From Metridium senile (taxonomy: Eukaryota > Cnidaria > Anthozoa > Actiniaria > Metridiidae): a stretch of 64,000 nucleotides of DNA. The notes under the pieces were generated by a model. The model ran no database searches. It saw nothing but the letters and a program-made list of their open reading frames with translations, and was not told where the DNA came from. Of the stretch, positions 11,083-35,500 are shown piece after piece; positions within the stretch are counted from its first letter, which is position 1, and each line of letters opens with the position of its first letter. The position numbers and the translations under genes were made by a program. The stretch covers positions 15,609,207-15,673,206 of the forward strand of contig OX459098.1 of the NCBI GenBank assembly GCA_949775045.1. Direction: 5' to 3'.

Positions 11083-11162
11083 CGTATAGCAGCCCTCCTG
11101 GGATTGGGGCCAAGAGGAGAGGGCCCAAACTCAATCTCCAGAGGACTGCTAGACAGGCTAGG
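11083..11162. mobile_element. Family G element, copy (short)
   Basis: CTAGCCCGTATAGCAG .. CTGCTAGACAGGCTAG inverted ends enclose a purine-rich GAGGAGAGGG core. Family G ends (TAGCCTGCGTAGC-like) also occur near 336, at 28176-28292 and at 61975-62106. Confidence 0.55.
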
Positions 11163-12338
11163 ATACTCAGTCATTTTTCTGTAAAAAAAAAACACTGTAC
11201 ACAAGTGGAGGTTGCTGTTTTTACTAACTGATGTTACACAACTATTATTAATGATCATTTAGTTTAGACTGTAAATCAAAGAAATAAACATCTTATGACT
11301 TTACATTTTGTACTTCTTGATTACTAGAGTTACTATAGAACATAAAAACTAATTGAGATAGAGATAGATCTAATACTATTTAGTACTAAACACAATTACT
11401 AAGTTTAGACTTGTAAGTGTTGTCACAAGTTTTATCCTTGCTAAATAAAACCTTTGCATACTTGAAAAATGGAATCCTAATGATTTAACAATTTTCTCTT
11501 CATTTTTAAAACTTAAAAGTTTTTACTTGCCTCGGAATCAGAGTGAAAATTGGATGTCCTATACTAAGCAGAATCAGAAAGAGAAGCCTTTATATAGAGA
11601 TTTCCTAATCCTTTCTTTAGTTTAAACCAATTAAAAGATAATTTATTCACCCAAAGTTCTGGATAGCCTTGAGCAGGTCTATGTAGAGGTTTCTTAGTCC
11701 TTTGGAGAGAGAAAATAGGAAAAAATAAAATCTGTCAAGCTTGATACATTTCTCTTCTTTCATAAGAAACCCCTGCATGAACTTGCTAGATATTCTATTG
11801 AGCATGTGTCAATGCACGGTGTTGGTGTTGTTACAATACCATTATACAGGCATAACAATAGAGGTGCCAAGACACCATAATTATAATGTGGTCTTAAAAG
11901 AAATTTGCAAGGTTCCAGGCTGATGTAAGGACCTCACTTAGAACCATATATAGCAATTTGGTGCTCACTTTTCAAAGATGTCACCCCCAATGTTAACCAG
12001 GACTGTTAAACTGGACTGGACTAAATGCTATATATTATTATTATTATTACATGGGCTGTAATTCAAACTGGTATATATAGTTAAAACTTGTTTGCATTTA
12101 TTTGTTCAAAGTTCTGGATGAGCTGCTCTTTACAGAGGTTTCCTTTCCTTCTCTTCTAGAGTGGGAAAATTTGCAAATCAAATGGTAATCATGTAGGAAA
12201 CATCTTTTCTGTTCAACATTTTTTTACAAACTAATCATATTCATATCCAGAAGGTGTTTTTTGGGTTGCCAGTCACCCCACATTATTTAGCTGTTTTGTT
12301 GGTAAACATTGCCAACACACGAGACGGTCAACCCCTCT

Positions 12339-12516
12339 TACTATGAAAATCACTAGAGTGGTCAAATGTCCGTTGAAATTTGGACTTAGGGTTGTGTTTT
12401 TTTTTGTACCACATGACCAATTTTGAGCAAAGTGATTGGCCAGAAGCAATCACATGGTACAAAAATGAGACCGAATTTCAAACGAGCATTTTACCACTAG
12501 TGATTTTGATAGTATA
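12339..12516. mobile_element. Family D MITE, copy 2
   Basis: Same TACTATGAAAATCACTAGAG start and GTACCACATGACCAATTTTG / ACATGGTAC core as 6572-6770. It has clearer ends here (ACTAGTGATTTTGATAGTA). Confidence 0.75.
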
Positions 12517-12648
12517 CTCTTTGTAGATCTGCACCTGATATGCAGCATATATATGTAACAGATGTTTAAATATGTATACTTGTCATATATATTACTGTTT
12601 GACAAAACATGTATCTACAGTAGTATAGTTATCTTATCATAACTGAGT

Positions 12649-13536
12649 TTAACGACCAAGAACTTTTTGTTGTTGTTCAAGCTTCCAGTTTTCTACATCT
12701 TCTTCATACTTCTCTGTGGCTCTCTTCTTGACAAAGACGTACATCTCCTTTTCCTCGTCGGTCATGTTTCTCCACTTCATTCCCATCCTCTTCAACCATT
12801 CTTTCATGCTTTCACTTTCACCCCTGGGGAAATTCTCTTTTTCCATATTTAAAAAGATTATAAAAGGGCCGCCAGGTCTCTTGGGAAAGTTCAACAGTTT
12901 TAGTTTCTCATGGTGAAGCTTTTTCATCTGGTCTTTCGCAAGATGATTTAAAAAATCAAGCTCGTCTTCACTGAGTTTATCTTCAAAAGCAACAACATCA
13001 GCTTGATATTGCTTTTTGTCTTCCTTCACCTTTTGTTTAAGTTCCTCTTTCTTTTCTTCTGGCGTTTCCTTCCACTGCTCGCTTATTTTTCCAATAACTT
13101 CTTGAGCTGTAAGTTGTGGGTATTGTTCTTTAATAGTTGCAAAGTTTTCTTTCACAAAAAGAGCGTAGATCCCTGCTGGCTTGCGAGGCATTTTCTTGAA
13201 CGGTGCTTTGAACTCTGTCATTTCTTCATCGTATGTTCGTTTGTATTCTGCTTTAATTTCGGGTTCAAGATGTGACCATTCTTCAGAGATGAGTTGGTTT
13301 AGCTCTGGTAGTTTTAAGTCTGGGTTTTCTTTCTTAACCTTCGCGATGAATTCACTGCGGAAGCGCAGGTAAGGTTGTACGGGACGTTTGTATCTGGAAC
13401 TCTGTTCTTCGACTTTCAGCTGACTCGAGGTCGTAAAACTCAACTTTGACAACTTCTCTGCAAGTGTTACTGATGGACAGAGGTTTCTTCTCGACAATGA
13501 ACACAAAAGTGTTCTTGAAATAGAAGAAAAACTCAT
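12649..13536 (-). CDS. TFAM: TFAM-like mitochondrial HMG protein with three HMG boxes, 295 aa
   Basis: TFAM binds, bends and packages mitochondrial DNA and promotes transcription at its promoters. The intronless minus-strand frame extends upstream to 13662. I chose the ATG at 13534-13536 because it opens a Ser/Arg/Leu-rich presequence (MSFSSISRTLLCSLSRRN) typical of mitochondrial import. HMG boxes: residues about 49-108 (KRPVQPYLRFRSEF), 117-184 (PRKPAGIYALFVKENF .. SEQWKE) and 217-286 (FPKRPGGPFIIFLNMEKENF .. MKWRNMTDEEKEMY). Vertebrate TFAM has two boxes and is about 246 aa, so the third box is notable. The charged linker at 185-212 and basic C-terminal tail are TFAM-like. A second related gene lies 1.4 kb to its right in the same orientation. 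It could instead be a mitochondrial HMG paralogue rather than the strict orthologue. Confidence 0.82.
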   Translation of the reverse strand: MSFSSISRTLLCSLSRRNLCPSVTLAEKLSKLSFTTSSQLKVEEQSSRYKRPVQPYLRFRSEFIAKVKKENPDLKLPELNQLISEEWSHLEPEIKAEYKRTYDEEMTEFKAPFKKMPRKPAGIYALFVKENFATIKEQYPQLTAQEVIGKISEQWKETPEEKKEELKQKVKEDKKQYQADVVAFEDKLSEDELDFLNHLAKDQMKKLHHEKLKLLNFPKRPGGPFIIFLNMEKENFPRGESESMKEWLKRMGMKWRNMTDEEKEMYVFVKKRATEKYEEDVENWKLEQQQKVLGR

Positions 13537-14952
13537 AGCTTCGCAGTAAAATGAAAATGAAAGTGAAGACCGCCAAAAATCGAAAGCAGTTATGATGCAA
13601 AGCAAAGCTTCATGGGAGATTAGAGAGTTAGGGAGGGGAGGGAGGGGACGGTGAATAAACAATCATTATGTTCATTTTTAACAGTCTTAGCTTTTAGTAC
13701 TGAATTGTATCTATATGATAATATTGAAATTTCTCTGGCAAGGTTTTAGGGTTATGGCCCGGGGGGGGGGGGGGGGGGGGGGAATCCTTTATAAAAGGGG
13801 GTTGGGATCCTCTTCGCCCCTTTTAGGGTTTGAAAACAGTGAGTTATGTCCTGCTTAGGGTGATAATGACGAAAATGCCTGCCAGCTGAGTTTTGTGGTC
13901 CCTTTTAGGGTATAAGATCAACAACAATGCCTCTTTTCAAACGAAGTCGTCATAATCAAAATACAGATAAAATCGAGAAACCGAAGCAAAATAATACATT
14001 ATTGATTGGTCCCACACCCATCATCTCAAAATACAGGTCCATTTTAGGGGTCATTTTTTTATTATTATAACTCAGAGTAGTGATTTACAAAATATTATGT
14101 AAATTAATCAAATTTATTATACAAACATAGTAATAACTTTTTGTTCAAGAGAATATAAGTGTTTTGTTTAACCAGTTTTAATATCATAAAGGAACAAAAT
14201 TAATGAATGTCACAACAAATTTAGGTTAATTTTTGCAATATAGTATGTGACAACATGAAAGCTAGCTCAATTGCTTGAAAACTAAAAAATTGATTTTATC
14301 TCTTAATAATTAATCTTCAGGTCATAGCATTACAGATACAAATTTACTAGCATCAACTATGTTAACTTCTTTTGTAAGAAATTTAACAACAAGTGGACAA
14401 TAAACTGATATGTTTGGCAAATGATGCATTGGGGCACAACCTGCAAATTAGCAAGAGGGACACTGGGGGCTAATAATGAAAACCACAATATCACAAAAAA
14501 AAACAATACTGCACACACAAAAAACGCAATACTGCAAAAAGTTAAACAAAAACTACAAAATAATAAATTTATTTTGGCAAAATCGTAATATTAATCTTGC
14601 ATTCTACCAAATACCAGAGCCCCAAAAGGCAAAAAACTGCAGACTGCAGAAACTGCACCATATCATATCCATATAAAATCTATTGTTTGCATTATATTCG
14701 GCACATGTGAGACTCTGAAGCGCTAAACTAGTAGCTAGCCTAGGTGCAAAATTGCAGAAAATTTATGCAAGTTAATGCAAATTAGATCAATCATGTCATT
14801 TTTTAATTAAATATGTTGGCTCTGCAGTAATTTTTCTACAATTTTCCACCTCCAATCGTCATAGTCTGACAACACTGAAAAAACAGTTTATAGTATGTAT
14901 TTTTTTTTATCTCTTTCTAGATCTTAACTGTCCAGTTTCACTAAATAATGTT
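13537..14952. other. Spacer between the two TFAM-like genes
   Basis: Contains the 5' flank of the first gene, a G-run element around 13741-14060 (22 G at 13761-13782, followed by GGATCC and CCCCTTTTAGGG words), then plain AT-rich DNA that must hold the 3' UTR of the second gene. No conserved frame was seen. Confidence 0.6.
13761..13782 (+). repeat. (G)22 homopolymer
   Basis: Uninterrupted run of 22 G just upstream of the first TFAM-like gene. Potential G-quadruplex and assembly-error site. Confidence 0.9.
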
Positions 14953-15588
14953 TTAACGTTGAAAACCTCCAACTTCATCAAGACTAAACGTTTCTTTGCT
15001 ATCTTTTTCCAATGCAAACTTCATATATGACTGCTTGCTGGCTTCTCGGAATTTGCTCTTTTCTTCTTCATTCATATCCCTCCACTTTCCGGCCATTGTT
15101 TCATTCCATTCGCCTATTGACTGCGTAGACGATTTGGGGAACGACTTCTTGGCAGCTTTCAAAAAATGAGCAAATGCGGTTGTAGGTCTTTTGGGGAAAT
15201 CTATGGGAGGTTTTGAAGAAATCTCTTTTGCCGTTTCATTATATGCTTCTTTCAGCGCCTGTATGATTCGTTGGTCATCATTCATTTCATCTTCTAAAGC
15301 TATCAGCTGTTGTTTATACTGCTCGACTGACTTCGAGTATCTCTCCCTATAGATGTCCTTTTCGTCTTGAGGAAGCTCTTTCCACTGCTCCCCAATCAAT
15401 CGGACTAGTTCGTTTTGGTTTAAGTAAACATTTCTAGTGCGGAATTCTTCGCTATTATCTCTCAGATACAAGCCAAATATTCCTGGAGGTGGTTGTGGTT
15501 TCTCTTTCAGCGCCGGCATTTTGACAGAAGAAGCAAAACGAATCCGGCTCCAAGCATAGTTTGGTCGCAACAGAAAACGCCTAAGCAT
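14953..15588 (-). CDS. Second TFAM-like mitochondrial HMG protein, two HMG boxes, 211 aa
   Basis: Intronless minus-strand gene. The N-terminus MLRRFLLRPNYAWSRIRFAS is rich in Arg and hydrophobic residues and lacks acids, as expected of a mitochondrial presequence. HMG box one spans residues about 33-96 (PPPGIFGLYLRDNSEEF .. IGEQWKELPQDEKDIYRERY). Box two spans about 131-194 (FPKRPTTAFAHFLKAAKKSF .. MAGKWRDMNEEEKSKF). The two boxes and linker match boxes two and three of the neighbour at 12649-13536: both have the EQWKE and FPKRP signatures at equivalent places. A tandem duplication with gain or loss of one box is the likely origin. At 211 aa it is nearer in length to vertebrate TFAM. Role inferred: mtDNA packaging or transcription. 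Which of the two is the functional TFAM cannot be told from sequence alone. Confidence 0.78.
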   Translation of the reverse strand: MLRRFLLRPNYAWSRIRFASSVKMPALKEKPQPPPGIFGLYLRDNSEEFRTRNVYLNQNELVRLIGEQWKELPQDEKDIYRERYSKSVEQYKQQLIALEDEMNDDQRIIQALKEAYNETAKEISSKPPIDFPKRPTTAFAHFLKAAKKSFPKSSTQSIGEWNETMAGKWRDMNEEEKSKFREASKQSYMKFALEKDSKETFSLDEVGGFQR

Positions 15589-16206
15589 GGTAAACTTCTA
15601 TCAGCAACAGATAAATCTCTCTCTAGCACTGCACGAAGTCCTGCACGAACGTATCACCAGTTTGTTTTTAGTTTCCTTGCGATGCTGTTCTGCAGACAGC
15701 TTGTTATTTTGATTAATTCTACCAATCCAGTGATTATGATTTTATAACGAGGTTTGTCGCCATTAAACCATAACAACAACACGGATATGTAATCATTCAA
15801 ACGTAATCGAAAGTAGGCTTTTCTTTGAGCAGAAACCTCACAACCAGAATCCGACGACTCTGAATTGTTTTGAAACGCAGCAGTGTGTGTGCGTGAATGC
15901 GCGAGTTTCAGGTAATTTGTATTTTTACATCCACGTGATCTTATTGGGTATTTCAAAAAAAGTCAATAAATACCTAAATTTTTGTACAGTATTGGATCAA
16001 AGCGAAATTATTAGTTCATTATGATTAAAACAAGAACTGTTAACTGATAATTTAACTGTGTAATATTTTTTATTGTGTCTTGTGTCGGTCGGTCCCGTCC
16101 GAATACTGAAGTACGCGAGTTTCCAGTAATTTTACTCTCACGTGGGTCTTCAGAAATATTTTACATAAGCCTGTCAAACCGGTTAGGGGTGGACCATTTG
16201 ACTTTT

Positions 16207-16244
<38 letters not shown>

Positions 16245-16812
16245 GGATGATTTTGTCCGCGCAGGAAATTTTTTTTAGCCAGCTGGCATGCGCACGTAAT
16301 TTATTTTATAGAAAAGCAAAGACTTCAGTGGCATTCAGTGGCAATTTTGGCTTGCAGGAAATTTTTTTCAAAATCATCCACCCCCCCCCCCCCCCCCCCT
16401 CAAAAGTTAAATGGTCCACCCCTTAAGGGTCGTCAAGCAAGTTATTCAAAATATATATATCTATTTTGATTTTGCAGTGTTTGAGAAAAAAAATTGTCTT
16501 ATCAGGTCTTATCTTCAAGTTAATTTGAAATAAATACTAAATAATCATTTCACGCTTGACAACCGTTGTCAGTGACGCTGAAATATGGATCTATTTCTAG
16601 GTAATCGCAAGAAGTGCGTCCCAATCTAAAGTATTTTCTTTTCCTTTTATATGATATTAGCTTTTCTTGCATTAACTTCAATTTACCTGATGCGAAGAAA
16701 AGCACGACGACCAAAAAATGTAAACAAAAGATTAAAAAATTCATTGAGGAATTACGGGTTTCCTGTGTGTTTTTCGCACAGGCAACCCATTGAGGAAAAT
16801 AGAAAAAAGAAA
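15589..16812. other. Divergent spacer between the second TFAM-like gene and PNPT1
   Basis: The two genes point away from each other, so both promoters must lie here. The middle holds the family S G-run/C-run element (16184-16425). The last 200 bases before PNPT1 include a short palindrome, GAAACCCGTAATTCC-like against GGGTTTCCTGTG, and no TATA box I would trust. No gene was seen. Confidence 0.55.
16184..16425. mobile_element. Family S element with (G)35 and (C)19 inside its inverted repeats
   Basis: Left end AGGGGTGGACCATTTGACTT, then TTGAG+35 G and TGGATGATTTTG. Right end CAAAATCATCCA, then 19 C, TCAAAAGTTAAATGGTCCAC and CCCTTA. The two ends are exact complements apart from homopolymer length and a few bases. 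About 240 bp, non-coding. Confidence 0.85.
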
Positions 16813-31390
<14,578 letters not shown>

Positions 31391-32551
31391 CAACAAAGTT
31401 CTAATTACATATGATGTGCATTTGTTCCTTGTACACAATCATGTGAGGGTCAAAATACGGTATTTGGAATACAGAGGCGAAGACAAAACTTTTTGTTTAC
31501 CTGTAGTTACTTAACTATAGAATATTTTACCATAATTGCATGTTAACATCACAGATACCTAACAGTACTACAGGCACATGAGAGTAAACAAATATACAAA
31601 ATCTGTATCTTGGTCACAATAAAAAATGTCAAGTGTAATACAAAGGGGCACAGAGAAACCAACATACCGTGTTTTGACCTGTGAACATCTTTTAAAACAG
31701 CAGCTATATATAATGTTTCAATATTAAATTTAGCAATGAAAATGTTATTCTTACTGATTGCCTATTATGCCTGCTGGCTGGCATGCAAGGCAGCAACAAA
31801 GGAAGATAGTATTTCTGTTGCTGCTGCCATAGTGACAGGGTTTTTGCTCTGTACCGGCATGCAACCCCATCATCTGAGAGATTGCTGGATCCAGCCTCTT
31901 GTCCAGCCTTTGTCCTTTGACCGGTCTGATCATAGTGATGTCCCAATTGCAAATGAATGTGGCGCAAGGGGATGTCTGGTCCGTAAAGGTCTTAAATAAA
32001 ATAGGGGTAATAGCATTATGCTAGGGGGGTGTCCGGTGCCTGAAGGGACAACCCCCTAGATGAGCACCAGTTACTGTGCCAGAACTATGGTCTGACTTGG
32101 AGAAAGCTATTATGAATAGGTGTAATATATTATTTATACCACGCAAGATTGTTTCAAATATTGCATGCATAATATTAATTGTGTTACATTCGTAAAACCC
32201 TTTTAATTTTTTGATACAATGTGAAATATCATGATCATTTTATAAGTTATGTTTTTGTTAAATATGAGAAATGGAGAGCAAACAATTACTACCAAATGAG
32301 ATAAAAAAAATTACATCAAAATATGAAATATTTTTTGATAGATTTGTGATGTGGAATGTATTAACAAGAAAATTTAAAATAAAGTAGATGTTTAAACCTG
32401 ATGTAAATTCTTTGTAAGTTAAACAAAATGTAATATAAATAAACAATTTTAGAATTTTGCGTCACACAAAAAATCTGCATAACGGGCGGGTTTCCTGTGT
32501 CGAGAATTCGTGATATGTTACACCAATGCTCCACCTGGAGTTGTATTCAAG
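31391..32551. other. Spacer between PNPT1 and RBM34
   Basis: PNPT1 3' UTR (poly(A) signal at 31618), then AT-rich DNA with one 87-codon frame at 31736-31999 that I do not accept as a gene, then the RBM34 upstream region. The 90 bases before 32552 are slightly GC-richer (ACGGGCGGGTTTCCTGTG) and probably hold the RBM34 start site. The arrangement is head-to-tail. Confidence 0.6.
31618..31623 (+). terminator. PNPT1: Polyadenylation signal AATAAA of PNPT1
   Basis: Canonical AATAAA 228 bases after the PNPT1 stop. Confidence 0.5.
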
Positions 32552-35500
32552 ATGGCGTCTGAAAGTGCTGTGGCGTCGTATTCAGTCGGGCAAATTTCAC
32601 AGGTTTTATCAACTTCCCGTAAAAGAAAACAGACTGACGAAGAGAACATTGGTTTACAGAGTTTATTTAGCACAAGTTTTAGCCAGCAACCCGTATTCAT
32701 TCAAGTAAAAGAAAAGGTAAAAATATTGCGGCGTGGCTGAACTGCCAATGTAGAATTTTCTGTAATAACATTACTTTTTAGTTTTTTTTTAGGGCGTTAT
32801 TAAATCTTTAAATAGTTTTTTAGAGCTCTGATTGAATGATAAATATCTTTCTATTGTGCAAATTCTCTACTAAATTTCGGCATGAAGCAAACATCTGATG
32901 ATGGGTTACCTGTGTTGGAAAATGACCGTTCCTGTATGGGAGATATAGATTTTTGATAACACAGCGGTCAAACGACTACGCATGCGTGGCAAAATTTTCA
33001 CAGCGCTAAATTTTGGATTGTAAAAGTGTTTGAAACGATTTATAATAAATTCCCTGAATATATAAGCTTGAAGTTTCGTGTACATAACCTTTGTTATATT
33101 TTAAAGCTACCATGAGTCTATACTTTTGTATTTTTGTTTATATTTTGAGAAAAAAGCGATGAAAGTCGTCCAATCTATCGTTTTTTATAGAGTCCGTGCG
33201 AAAATTAAGCCTGGGAACAAGTTTGTGGCTGGATCATTGTACTTGTTTTTTTCGTGCATGCGTAGTCGTTTGACCGCTGTGTTATTTTTGATTACTTTTT
33301 GTTTTGTTTAATTTTTTGTTTATTTTATAAAGCAGCTGTACAATAATTCACATACTATAATGATAATAGTCACAGTATGTTTTGATTTGCCTTTATTCAT
33401 TCTGATTTTCTTATTAAATATTTTTAATAATCTTTTTATTAAAACAGAAAAAGAAGAAAAAGCTTGCTGATGACAAAGAAGAAGAAGGAAAACCCAGAAA
33501 GAAAAAGAAAAAGAAAGCAAGTCTTTCAGATTTGAGTAAGCATATATTTTTTTCAGTAAAAAATGCAATGGATTTTCCATGTATACAGGGTTTGTACAGG
33601 TCATGGAAAACCAGGAAAGTCCTTGAATTTTGAAATGTAGTTTTCAAGGCCTGGAAAGTCATGGAATTTAGTTTGGGTCACGGAAAGTCATGGAATAATA
33701 TAATTTTTTATGACATGAAAGTCAACTATCATCTATTTCTTACTGTGCGACTCATGTAAATATTACGTTTATCCATGTCGTACCGTAGTCACTTACAAAA
33801 ACCTTTGATTAATTTTTGACATTATTTTGACATTTTTTCATCTCAATCGGAACAATTAAAGACATCAAAGTATCTAAAGTCTCCGCCTCTCAATATAAAC
33901 TCTGCCTGTCGATATAAACTTGTACCTGATTGGTCCGTTTGAGATGAAAAAATGTCAAAAATCCATCAAAAGTTTTTGTAAGTGACTACTGTACGGAGAG
34001 CCGCACAGTAATTAATGTGTTATAATAGTGTGTAAACCATAGATAAGAGGAATCTTCTAACAGTCATTTGAATTAATTAGCAGTTATTCTAGTAGGGATA
34101 TGATTATTTTTTAACATTAACCTTATCATATTATGGAAAATTACAAAAAGTTATTAATTAAGTCATGGAAAGACATTGAATTTTAGAACTAAAAAGAGTA
34201 CGAACCCTAACATGAGTATCAAGAAGCTAGTCAGTCAAGAGTATAACTCTTCTGGAATATCTGCAAGTCTCATATAGAAGTATATATTATCTCTCAGCTT
34301 GTGCTTTGGATCTCCTGGACAACCTGGATGATACTGAGCAATTAGGCCAAATGTCCTGTGATTGGCTGGTTGTTTTGCTATCAATTCTTCAAATTTGAAG
34401 CGAGAGAAAAATGGCTCTGCTGACTCCCGATAATTACCCTGTTGAGCATGCGTGAGGGTGACATAATATGACATAGGTCAAATGTCAACGGAAATTCACA
34501 AATGCTGGTGAGGTAGGCAGGAAAAACTGGTTTTAAACCAGTTTACTTGATGGATAACCCATAATTTTTACATCCAGAAGTTTGGATGTAATTATGGGGA
34601 GTCGGCAGATCCATTTTTCTCCTGCTTTTCGCCGGGGGAGAAAGGTGGCTCTGTTCGCAGCTAGAGTATATGAAAGAACAATAGTTATTGAATTTATCAC
34701 CTTCAATTATTTTGATTGAAGTGTACAGTAATTTAGGACTTGGTCTATATGAAGTTCATTGAATTTTAATCAATATTTTAGATGAACAAAATGAGGCTTC
34801 TGGTGATGACAGTGATGACAACGATGATGAAAGCGACAAAAAGACAAAGTTAAAATACAAAAAGTCACTAGAAGATCCAGAAAGACTAAAGAGAACAATA
34901 TTTGTTGGAAATATCCCTGTAACACTTAAAAAGAAGGTGAATTTTTTTATCAAAGAAAGAATATTATGTTCTTAAAAGTGAATTTTAGATGCTAAAAAAT
35001 AGTTTCAAGTTCTCAGTTCACTCTTGATGATTGTGTAACAGGTAGTTAATGTCATAAGTGCATGTTTCCCACTTGAAGAACTCAAAACATTTTTAAATCT
35101 TTTGAATGTTAAATCATAGACTCGTTTAAACTCGAAAAATGTTATTATTATTCAATAATCAGTTTTTAACAACCATGCTTTAATTGTAGCTTTTAGATCC
35201 ATTGATCCATCACTGGGAATTAATATTGTCACTGTTAATGTTGTGATTGTGTTTTTCATTTTGTTACTTATCTATAAATTCATTCATTATTTTGTCAAAA
35301 TTATATTTGTTTAGTGTATTCCTCTTATTAATAATAGTGGTAATAATAATGTCTTTATGGAGTAAATAAGATACATATTTACAGTTAAAATGGAATAATC
35401 TTTTTTAATTTTAATTTTTAATTTTAATTTTTTTACAGGCTTTGAAAAAACTATTTGACAAATATGGAGAAGTTGAAAGTGTGAGATTCCGCTCTGCTGT

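Larger units (their letters stand above)
10482..12648. other. Spacer between ATRIP and the first TFAM-like gene (convergent 3' ends)
   Basis: No gene was recognised. It holds a family P element (10885-11015), a family G element (11083-11162) and a family D element (12339-12516). The rest is plain AT-rich sequence, with short open frames lacking splice or family support. An AATAAA at 11283-11288 could end the ATRIP transcript, but it is 800 bases from the stop. Confidence 0.6.

Noticed and set aside
13537..13662. N-terminal extension of the three-box TFAM-like protein to an upstream Met
   Set aside because: The 42 extra residues do not look like a targeting sequence and would bury the clear presequence starting MSFSSISRTLL; the inner Met is preferred.
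16205..16426. Gly-rich and Pro-rich frames near 16.2 kb
   Set aside because: They translate the G-run and C-run of the family S element.
31736..31999. 87-codon frame with a signal-peptide-like start (MKMLFLLIAYYACWLACKAA)
   Set aside because: Lies in the PNPT1 3' region, with no cysteine pattern, partner exon or similarity that I recognise; its hydrophobic start alone is not enough. It could be revisited with transcript data.
34235..34474. 79-codon minus-strand frame in RBM34 intron 2
   Set aside because: Composition is protein-like but there is no recognised domain and no repeat of it in the window; a chance or repeat-derived frame is more likely.
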